From the NCBI GenBank assembly GCA_016784245.1, contig JADHVA010000039.1, forward strand, positions 1 through 6,416: DNA of 6,416 nt. Direction: 5' to 3'. This stretch comes from Nanobdellota archaeon. GTDB taxonomy: Archaea > Nanobdellota > Nanobdellia > SCGC-AAA011-G17 > GW2011-AR17. A program made the position numbers and the translations under genes. The notes under the pieces were generated by a model, which was not told where the DNA came from, ran no database searches, and saw nothing but the letters and a program-made list of their open reading frames with translations. Positions 1 to 4,670 of this stretch are shown one piece after another (within the stretch, counting starts at the first letter, position 1; every line of letters starts with the position of its first letter).

Positions 1-1188
1 GTTTCTGATCAAGAAATGAAGAAGTTCAAAGAAGAAGCTGAAAAGCATGGAAAGCAAGGATTTGAATTTGCTTATGTTATGGATAAGATCAAAGAAGAAA
101 GAGAAAGAGGAGTTACAATTGACTTAGCCTATAAAAAATTAATTACTCAAAAATTCGAAGTTACAATTATTGACGCTCCTGGCCACAGAGACTTTGTTAA
201 GAATATGATTACTGGTGCTTCACAAGCAGATGCTGCTTTCTTAGTTATTGCTGCTCCTGCAGGTGTACAACCTCAAACAACAGAACATTTATGGTTATTA
301 AGAACAATGGGTGTAAAGGAATTATGTGTGGTTGTTAATAAAATGGATTCTGTAGATTATAAAGAAGAAAAATTCACTCAAGTTAAAGAAGATGTTTCTA
401 AACTATTAAACCAAGTAGGTATTCCAGCTGATAAAACAACTTTCCTTGCTGTTTCAGGATTAAAAGGAGATAATATTATTAAAAAATCAGAAAATATGAC
501 TTGGTATAAAGGTCCAACAATTCTAGAACAATTTGATTTATTCCCTGTTCCAGAATTACCAACTAACTTACCTATGAGAATGCCTGTTCAAGATGTTTAT
601 GAAATTACAGGTATTGGTACTGTTCCTGTAGGAAAAATAGAAACAGGAATTATGAAAATAGGACAAAAAGTTCTTGTATTACCTGGAAGAACTGGAAAAG
701 GTATTGCTGGTGAAATTAAAACTATTGAAGCTCACCATGAACAATTAAAAGAAGGTCTTGCTGGGGATAATGTTGGAATTAATATTAGAGGAGTTGGTAA
801 AAAAGATATTGCAAGAGGAGATGTTATTTGTGACGCTGCACAACCAATAACAATTGTTGAAGAATTTATCGCTCAAATAGCTGTAATTAATCATCCTACT
901 GTATTAGCTAAAGGATATACTCCTGTATTCCATATTCACACTGCTCAAGTTCCTTGCCAATTTGTAGAACTTATCTCTCAAATTGATCCAAAAACAGGAC
1001 AAGTTATTAAAGAAAATCCTGATTTCTTAAAAAACGGAGATGTTGCTAAAGTTAGAATTAAGCCTCAAGGTAACTTAGCTTTAGAAACTCAAAAGGAAAA
1101 CCCTTACACATCTAGATTTGCTGTTAGAGATGCTGGATCTACTGTTGCTGCAGGAATGTGTATTGAAATTACAAAAAAGAAGGCCTAA
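1..1188 (+). CDS. tuf: Translation elongation factor 1-alpha (aEF1A), 5'-truncated by window edge
   Basis: GTPase that delivers aminoacyl-tRNA to the ribosomal A site in the cytoplasm. The frame is open from base 1 (VSDQE precedes the first ATG at 16), so that ATG is internal and the true start lies outside the window. About 395 residues are visible; archaeal EF1A is about 425-435, so some 35-40 residues including the P-loop (GHVDHGKST in relatives) are missing. Numbered from base 1: switch I/G2 RGVTID near 36-41, G3 DAPGH at 58-62, G4 NKMD at 113-116, G5-like SGL at 152-154. The beta-barrel domain 2 starts near PMRMPVQDVY (about 192), and domain 3 holds GYTPVFHIHTAQV. RGVGKKDIARGDV is a typical EF1A segment. 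Arginine is mostly AGA, as expected for a highly expressed gene in an AT-rich genome. The next gene is not ribosomal protein S10, the usual archaeal partner. Identity is certain; only the 5' end is unknown. Confidence 0.97.
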   Translation, partial: VSDQEMKKFKEEAEKHGKQGFEFAYVMDKIKEERERGVTIDLAYKKLITQKFEVTIIDAPGHRDFVKNMITGASQADAAFLVIAAPAGVQPQTTEHLWLLRTMGVKELCVVVNKMDSVDYKEEKFTQVKEDVSKLLNQVGIPADKTTFLAVSGLKGDNIIKKSENMTWYKGPTILEQFDLFPVPELPTNLPMRMPVQDVYEITGIGTVPVGKIETGIMKIGQKVLVLPGRTGKGIAGEIKTIEAHHEQLKEGLAGDNVGINIRGVGKKDIARGDVICDAAQPITIVEEFIAQIAVINHPTVLAKGYTPVFHIHTAQVPCQFVELISQIDPKTGQVIKENPDFLKNGDVAKVRIKPQGNLALETQKENPYTSRFAVRDAGSTVAAGMCIEITKKKA

Positions 1189-1220
1189 TTTCTAGACATA
1201 CTCTTCTTAATACAATAATT

Positions 1221-1229
1221 TATTTAAAG
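1221..1229 (+). promoter_or_regulatory. TATA-like element for the 1250 gene (probable leaderless start)
   Basis: TATTTAAAG is centred about 25 bases before the ATG at 1250, the distance at which archaeal transcription usually starts downstream of TATA. No Shine-Dalgarno sequence lies before the ATG, so a leaderless or near-leaderless mRNA is inferred. The whole gap is very AT-rich (about 13% G+C by hand count), so chance TATA-like matches are likely and the call is moderate. Confidence 0.4.
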
Positions 1230-1249
1230 TAATTTTTAATTTATTTTAT

Positions 1250-1807
1250 ATGATAAATAAAGATATGTTAAAATCAGATATAGAAAAGGCCATTGCAGGA
1301 AAAGGCTATTTCATCCAAATTGATTATTTAGAAAGATATCTTAAAACAATCCCTCCTATAACTTTAAAGCAATTTGCACTTACAAAACTAATATCTATTT
1401 ATGAAAAATTATCTATGTTTAATGATGCCGGAAAACTATCTGAAACTCTAGCCACTAATGTTATTGCTTTTTCAGAAAAAATAAAACAATTTGTTAAGGC
1501 AACTGAATTTTATATTAGGGCCGGACAATTCAATTCTGCAGATTATTCTATGAAAAGAGCTATTTCTGAAGCAACTATAACTGAAAAAGAAGAAATATAT
1601 TTTACTGTAAAAGAATTGTATAAAAAACAAGCAGAGATTTATGAAAGAGAATTAAAAAGAAGACAGGCTGTTAAAATTTATGAAAAACTTCTTGAAATGA
1701 GAATAAGTGATTTGGAAAAACAAAATATTAAAGAAAAGCTTATGGGATTATATGAAAAATTGGGCCTATTGAAAGAATATTATGTCCTTAAAAAAGCTTT
1801 AAGTTAA
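1250..1807 (+). CDS. Hypothetical all-helical protein with TPR-like repeats
   Basis: I do not recognise this 185-residue protein as a named family. It has no signal peptide, membrane segment or cysteine and should be soluble and cytoplasmic. It looks helical throughout, with repeated helix-turn-helix units reminiscent of TPR or SNAP-like solenoids: LTKLISIYEKLSMFNDAGKL (about 44-63), a unit around KATEFYIRAGQFNSAD (83-98), a unit around KKQAEIYERE to AVKIYEKLLEM (125-150) and KEKLMGLYEKLGLLKEYYVL (161-180). The recurring YEKL and small-residue positions suggest protein-protein binding. The start at 1250 is preferred to the in-frame ATG at 1265 because a TATA-like element sits about 25 bases upstream. 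It follows EF1A by 61 bases on the same strand, which is weak evidence of a translation link. No catalytic motif is visible; function unknown. Confidence 0.8.
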   Translation: MINKDMLKSDIEKAIAGKGYFIQIDYLERYLKTIPPITLKQFALTKLISIYEKLSMFNDAGKLSETLATNVIAFSEKIKQFVKATEFYIRAGQFNSADYSMKRAISEATITEKEEIYFTVKELYKKQAEIYERELKRRQAVKIYEKLLEMRISDLEKQNIKEKLMGLYEKLGLLKEYYVLKKALS

Positions 1808-1810
1808 TTC

Positions 1811-1824
1811 AAAACCTTTATAAA
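1811..1824 (+). promoter_or_regulatory. BRE/TATA promoter before a non-coding stretch
   Basis: AAAACC followed by TTTATAAA (1817-1824) is the closest match in the window to an archaeal BRE plus TATA box. It lies four bases after the stop of the helical gene. Archaeal spacing places the start near 1845-1848, in the purine-rich AGAGAAAAG. The next start codon is about 210 bases further on, so this promoter drives either a small RNA or a very long dnaG leader. Confidence 0.55.
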
Positions 1825-1845
1825 TAAATTATTTCTTTGTATCTT

Positions 1846-1964
1846 AGAGAAAAGTACGAATTGGAAATTATTATCATATCACAATCACATTCAATAGCCC
1901 TTTCCTTTTTAGGGGGGAATTGAGCGTAAAAACCGCAAAATGTCTTAAGGACATCTGCTTTTTT
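1846..1964 (+). ncRNA. Candidate small structured RNA (or long dnaG leader), unassigned family
   Basis: The stretch follows a strong BRE/TATA element and ends in a hairpin plus T6. Bases 1896-1958 are about 44% G+C by hand count, against about 13% in the gap before 1250; such GC islands mark structured RNAs in AT-rich archaea. Three potential stems follow one another: TCAAT (1891-1895) with ATTGA (1919-1923), enclosing CCCTTT (1898-1903) with AGGGGG (1911-1916, two G-U pairs); GCG (1924-1926) with CGC (1934-1936); and ATGTC (1940-1944) with GACAT (1950-1954). I saw no C/D boxes, tRNA, 5S, SRP or RNase P signatures and no convincing H/ACA layout. No substantial reading frame starts within it. 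The 5' end is inferred from TATA spacing only. It could equally be an untranslated leader of dnaG. Confidence 0.35.
1935..1964 (+). terminator. Hairpin plus T6, terminator-like
   Basis: The five-base stem ATGTC/GACAT around a TTAAG loop can be extended by GC (1935-1936) pairing with GC (1957-1958), and T6 (1959-1964) follows directly. T-tracts suffice for intrinsic termination in archaea. The same T-tract overlaps the TATA-like element proposed for dnaG, so the two functions may be fused here. Confidence 0.35.
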
Positions 1965-1969
1965 AAATA
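1960..1969 (+). promoter_or_regulatory. Possible proximal TATA element for dnaG
   Basis: TTTTTAAATA lies about 95 bases before the dnaG ATG. Normal spacing would place the transcript start near 1990, just before the leader hairpin that begins at 1993. It is weaker than the element at 1811-1824 and overlaps a T-tract, so it may be fortuitous. Confidence 0.3.
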
Positions 1970-1992
1970 AGTGAAGAAGAGCTTTCTGGCCC

Positions 1993-2027
1993 TTCTAGTA
2001 TTTTTTTCTAGAAACAATTATTGTTTC
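1993..2027 (+). promoter_or_regulatory. dnaG: Two overlapping hairpins in the dnaG leader
   Basis: TTCTAG (1993-1998) pairs perfectly with CTAGAA (2008-2013) around a T-rich loop. GAAACAA (2011-2017) pairs perfectly with TTGTTTC (2021-2027) around a TTA loop. The stems share GAA (2011-2013), so both cannot form fully at once. They end 14 bases before the Shine-Dalgarno sequence. Stabilisation, mRNA processing or control of dnaG translation are possibilities. No known riboswitch class was recognised. Confidence 0.4.
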
Positions 2028-2041
2028 AAAACAATTAAACA

Positions 2042-2046
2042 AGGAG
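2042..2046 (+). promoter_or_regulatory. dnaG: Shine-Dalgarno sequence that fixes the dnaG start
   Basis: AGGAG lies 11 bases before the ATG at 2058, slightly long but usable spacing. It supports that ATG over the in-frame GTG at 1971, which has no such site and would add 29 unrelated residues. It is the only clear Shine-Dalgarno sequence seen before the three complete genes of this window. Confidence 0.6.
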
Positions 2047-2057
2047 AAAAGAAAAAT

Positions 2058-3188
2058 ATGGCTAAAATAAGCCCAGTATCAATAAAATACATGGTGCATG
2101 CTGATTTTCTTGCTGAAGGTGCATTAGAAAAACCTGATGTAATCGGAGCTCTATTTGGTCAAACTGAGGGATTACTTGGTGCTGACCTAGAAATGAGGGA
2201 ACTTCAAAAAGAAGGAAAAATTGGTAGAATTGAAGTTGAATTAGAAAGACAAACCAAAAGAACTGCTGGAAAAATAAAAATTCCTACAGCTCTTGATCAG
2301 TCAGAAACAACTTTAATTGCAGCAGCAATTGAAACTATTGAAAGAATTGGACCTTGCGATGCTCAAATAGAAATAACTCAAATTGAAGATGTTCGTGGAA
2401 GCAAAAGAGATTATATTATTGAAAGAGCTAAGAAACTTATGCAAAATATTACTGGTTCTTCAGATTCTAGAGAAATCTCTAATGAAATTAAAGATTCAAA
2501 AAGAATATCAGGAATTATAGAATATGGTGCAGAAAAGCTTCCAGCAGGAGATCTTTCTGGAAAAAAAGTTATTGTTGTTGAAGGAAGAGCAGATGTTATT
2601 AACCTTCTTAAAAACGGTGTTAAAAATGTAATTGCAATGAATGGTACCAAGCTTCCAGAAGAAATCAAAAAGTTAGGTCAGGATAAAGAATTGACTCTTT
2701 TTGTTGATGGCGATCGTGGTGGAAAACTCATAGCTCAGAATGCCTATGACAATGCAAAAGTAACATATATTGCTATTGCCCCTGAAGGAAAAGAAGTTGA
2801 AGAATTAACTGGAAAAGAAATTCTTATGAATTTAAGAAAAAGAGTTACTGCAGAAGAATTTCTTGGTATAAAAAGTTCTTTTAAAACCACCTCTGAAAAA
2901 AAAAAGTTAACTGACGAAAATAAAACTCAGTTAAAAATAATTTCAGATAAAAACAAAGGTAGTGGAAAAGCTATTCTTTTGAATAAGGATTTAAAGGAAT
3001 TTAAAAGTGTTCCAGTTAGAGGATTAATTTCTGTTTTAGGAAGATCTAGAGAAAATCCTTCTACAATTATTATTGATGGTGCAGCTACTAGAAATGTGAT
3101 AAAATCTGCAGAAGATTTAGGGTGCAGTATAATTATTGCTAACAACTTTGCAACCACAGATACAAAAATTGAATTACTAAGTTTATAA
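2058..3188 (+). CDS. dnaG: Archaeal DnaG (TOPRIM primase / exosome-associated protein)
   Basis: Archaeal DnaG is known as a stable subunit of the RNA exosome that binds poly(A)-rich substrates, and primase activity has been reported for some members; which role dominates here cannot be told from sequence. The 376-residue protein starts MAKISPVSIKYMVHADFLAE, typical of the family. The TOPRIM domain spans about 168-245, with the glutamate motif VEGRADV (E175) and the acidic motif DGDRGG (D217, D219), followed by the family-typical APEGKEVEEL (241-250). The N-terminal region 1-130 contains RELQKEGKIGRIEV. A lysine-rich, low-complexity linker (about 272-300) leads to a conserved C-terminal block, VPVRGLISVL to IIIDGAAT to ANNFATTD (318-367). 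The catalytic acidic residues are intact. ATG 2058 is chosen over GTG 1971 because of the Shine-Dalgarno sequence and because homology begins at MAKI; the longer form would show a false hydrophobic leader. The length is slightly below the usual 400-450. Confidence 0.95.
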   Translation: MAKISPVSIKYMVHADFLAEGALEKPDVIGALFGQTEGLLGADLEMRELQKEGKIGRIEVELERQTKRTAGKIKIPTALDQSETTLIAAAIETIERIGPCDAQIEITQIEDVRGSKRDYIIERAKKLMQNITGSSDSREISNEIKDSKRISGIIEYGAEKLPAGDLSGKKVIVVEGRADVINLLKNGVKNVIAMNGTKLPEEIKKLGQDKELTLFVDGDRGGKLIAQNAYDNAKVTYIAIAPEGKEVEELTGKEILMNLRKRVTAEEFLGIKSSFKTTSEKKKLTDENKTQLKIISDKNKGSGKAILLNKDLKEFKSVPVRGLISVLGRSRENPSTIIIDGAATRNVIKSAEDLGCSIIIANNFATTDTKIELLSL

Positions 3189-3191
3189 TTT

Positions 3192-3218
3192 GGGATTTTT
3201 CCCTTTTTTTATTTTTTT
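3192..3218 (+). terminator. dnaG terminator: small hairpin with two T7 tracts
   Basis: GGGA (3192-3195) pairs with TCCC (3200-3203) around a T4 loop. T7 (3204-3210), one A and another T7 (3212-3218) follow, beginning three bases after the dnaG stop. Long T-tracts are the known core of archaeal intrinsic terminators. Confidence 0.65.
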
Positions 3219-3260
3219 ATTTTATATTATTTTGAAAATTATTGTTTTCCTGAAAAATAA

Positions 3261-3288
3261 TGAAAATTTTCACTAATTGTCCGGACAG
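3261..3288 (+). promoter_or_regulatory. Two perfect palindromes upstream of the S-layer-like gene promoter
   Basis: TGAAAATTTTCA (3261-3272) is a perfect 12-base palindrome and TGTCCGGACA (3279-3288) a perfect 10-base one. The second is 60% G+C inside a very AT-rich gap. Both lie about 40-75 bases upstream of the TATA box of the next gene, a position suited to an activator or other dimeric DNA-binding protein. No specific regulator is recognised, and neither motif was noticed in the other intergenic gaps of this window. Confidence 0.3.
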
Positions 3289-3326
3289 GTAGTTAATATG
3301 GTGTCATTTTATAATTACAGCACAAT

Positions 3327-3340
3327 AAAGCTTATAAATA
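3327..3340 (+). promoter_or_regulatory. BRE/TATA promoter of the S-layer-like gene
   Basis: AAAGC followed by TTATAAATA (3332-3340) matches archaeal BRE/TATA. Expected spacing puts the transcript start near 3360, giving a leader of about 40 bases before the ATG at 3399. The downstream gene is likely well expressed, consistent with a surface protein. Confidence 0.6.
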
Positions 3341-3360
3341 AAATAATGGTTAAATATTTA

Positions 3361-3379
3361 CAGAAAACAAAGTTTTCTG
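3361..3379 (+). promoter_or_regulatory. Perfect 5'-end stem-loop in the S-layer-like mRNA leader
   Basis: CAGAAAAC (3361-3368) pairs perfectly with GTTTTCTG (3372-3379) around an AAA loop, an 8-bp stem. It begins within a base or two of the start site predicted from the TATA box, so the mRNA may open with this hairpin; 5'-terminal stem-loops are known to stabilise some mRNAs. The last 19 bases before the ATG show no Shine-Dalgarno sequence. Confidence 0.45.
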
Positions 3380-3398
3380 ACAATTAAATTTAGTTAAA

Positions 3399-4613
3399 AT
3401 GCAAATGAAAACAAAAAACCTTTTAGGTTTTTTCTTGGTGATTGCAAGCTTATTTCTTTTAGTGTCCACTGTAAGTGCTGCTACTGCAGAGATTGCTCAT
3501 GTAGATTTAGTAGAACTTAATGGAATGGAAGAATTAGGTAATCAAGACATTAGTGTTGTTGCAGGTGAAATGATAACTGTTAAAGTTTATTTCACTGCTC
3601 TTGTTGATGCTTCTGATGTAAAAATCGAAGTAGAACTTGAAGGCGATAAAGTAAGTGTAGATACTGAAGCATTCTTAGGTGATCTTGAACAAGGTCAAAG
3701 ATATGCTCCTGTAACTCTTAGCTTAAGGGTTCCTTATGAACTTAAGGATCAAGTAAGTGAATATGCATATCTTTATTTGAAGATATGGAATGGGGATTAT
3801 AGAACAAACTACAACGAAATTTCTCTTAAAGTTCAAAGACCCTCATACAATGTAGGTCTTATGGCTATTTCAACTAGTCAAACAGTTGACGCAGGGAATG
3901 TTTTTCCTGTTGATGTTGTTATGAAAAACACTGGATATAATGACCTTGATGATCTCTATTTAACTGTTAAGATGGCTGCCCTAAATCTTGAAAAAACAGT
4001 TTATATTGGAGACCTAATTTCTGTAGAAGATGACGACGAAGAAGATACTGTAAGCGTAAGAGTTTATTTGAATGTGCCATATGACGCTCAATCTGGAATC
4101 TACAATCTTGAAGTAGAAATTTCAAATGACGATATGGTTGTAAGCGATATGAAGCAAATTGTTGTTAACAACGATTTTTCTAGCAATGTGATAGTTACTG
4201 ATTACAGTAAAACTTTCTCTGCTGGAGAAACTGGTGTTTATAACTTATTGTTAGTAAACCCTACAAACAAATTAGCTGTTTACAGAATTGTGACTGAACC
4301 TTCTAACGGAATCTCAACATCTACTGCTGAAAGTATTATTGCTGTTCCTGCTGGCTCAAGTAAAACTGTTAAAGTTTCTGCTATGGCTAGTTCAACAGGA
4401 GACTATACATTTAGTGTACATGTCTTTTCTGGTGAAAAACTTTTGGACACAGTAACTTTGAACGCAAATGTTGAAGGTGGATCAGCTTCTAGCGCAATCG
4501 TAGTTTTAACAATTATTTTAGCAATAATCTTTGTTGTATTATTGGTTATCTTGATTGTTTTACTAAGAAAAAAACCGGAAAAATCTGAAGAATTCGGAGA
4601 AAGCTATTATTAA
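3399..4613 (+). CDS. Secreted, membrane-anchored Ig-like protein (putative S-layer type)
   Basis: A 404-residue envelope protein. It has an N-terminal Sec signal peptide (about 1-28; basic start, hydrophobic FFLVIASLFLLV, likely cleavage after STVSA). Three beta-rich, Ig/CARDB-like domains follow at about 30-145, 150-257 and 262-358. One C-terminal membrane helix (about 366-390) is followed by RKK and a short tail ending ESYY. The predicted topology is domains outside, tail inside. The first two domains look like a tandem duplication: FLGDL (92-96), VPYEL (111-115), WNGD (130-133) correspond to YIGDL (202-206), VPYDA (226-230), SNDD (242-245). The second copy carries an acidic insert (E210-D216) that might bind a cation. 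Such proteins are often annotated as putative S-layer proteins in DPANN-type genomes; structural surface role or adhesion are both possible. No N-X-S/T sequon (X not Pro) was found. A second in-frame ATG at 3405 is an alternative start with the same signal peptide. It has its own promoter and terminator. Confidence 0.88.
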   Translation: MQMKTKNLLGFFLVIASLFLLVSTVSAATAEIAHVDLVELNGMEELGNQDISVVAGEMITVKVYFTALVDASDVKIEVELEGDKVSVDTEAFLGDLEQGQRYAPVTLSLRVPYELKDQVSEYAYLYLKIWNGDYRTNYNEISLKVQRPSYNVGLMAISTSQTVDAGNVFPVDVVMKNTGYNDLDDLYLTVKMAALNLEKTVYIGDLISVEDDDEEDTVSVRVYLNVPYDAQSGIYNLEVEISNDDMVVSDMKQIVVNNDFSSNVIVTDYSKTFSAGETGVYNLLLVNPTNKLAVYRIVTEPSNGISTSTAESIIAVPAGSSKTVKVSAMASSTGDYTFSVHVFSGEKLLDTVTLNANVEGGSASSAIVVLTIILAIIFVVLLVILIVLLRKKPEKSEEFGESYY

Positions 4614-4619
4614 TTTACC

Positions 4620-4641
4620 TTTTTTATTTTTTATTTTTTTT
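4620..4641 (+). terminator. T-tract terminator of the S-layer-like gene
   Basis: Three T runs (T6 at 4620-4625, T6 at 4627-4632, T8 at 4634-4641), each separated by one A, begin seven bases after the stop. No hairpin is present, and archaeal termination does not need one. On the minus strand the same bases are A-rich, so they do not serve the convergent SMC gene. Confidence 0.6.
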
Positions 4642-4670
4642 ATTTAGCTTTCTTTTTCTTCTCTTTTTTA

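Noticed and set aside
1846..1964. C/D-box or H/ACA guide RNA, 5S, SRP or RNase P RNA
   Set aside because: No RUGAUGA/CUGA pair, no convincing pocket-plus-ACA arrangement, and none of the conserved 5S, SRP or RNase P motifs could be found.
1971..2057. A 29-residue N-terminal extension of DnaG from GTG 1971, looking like a hydrophobic signal peptide
   Set aside because: No Shine-Dalgarno sequence precedes 1971, the extension overlaps leader hairpins, DnaG is cytoplasmic, and family homology begins at the ATG at 2058 behind AGGAG.
2411..2668. Minus-strand open frame of 85 codons
   Set aside because: It lies entirely inside dnaG, its composition is that of a shadow frame, and no promoter or ribosome-binding site is seen.
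2927..3157. Minus-strand open frame of 76 codons
   Set aside because: A shadow of the dnaG 3' region, with no recognisable protein features beyond hydrophobic composition.
3298..3387. Possible 29-residue small protein beginning MVSFYNYS
   Set aside because: It spans the TATA box and 5' hairpin of the next gene, has no ribosome-binding site, and is short enough to occur by chance.
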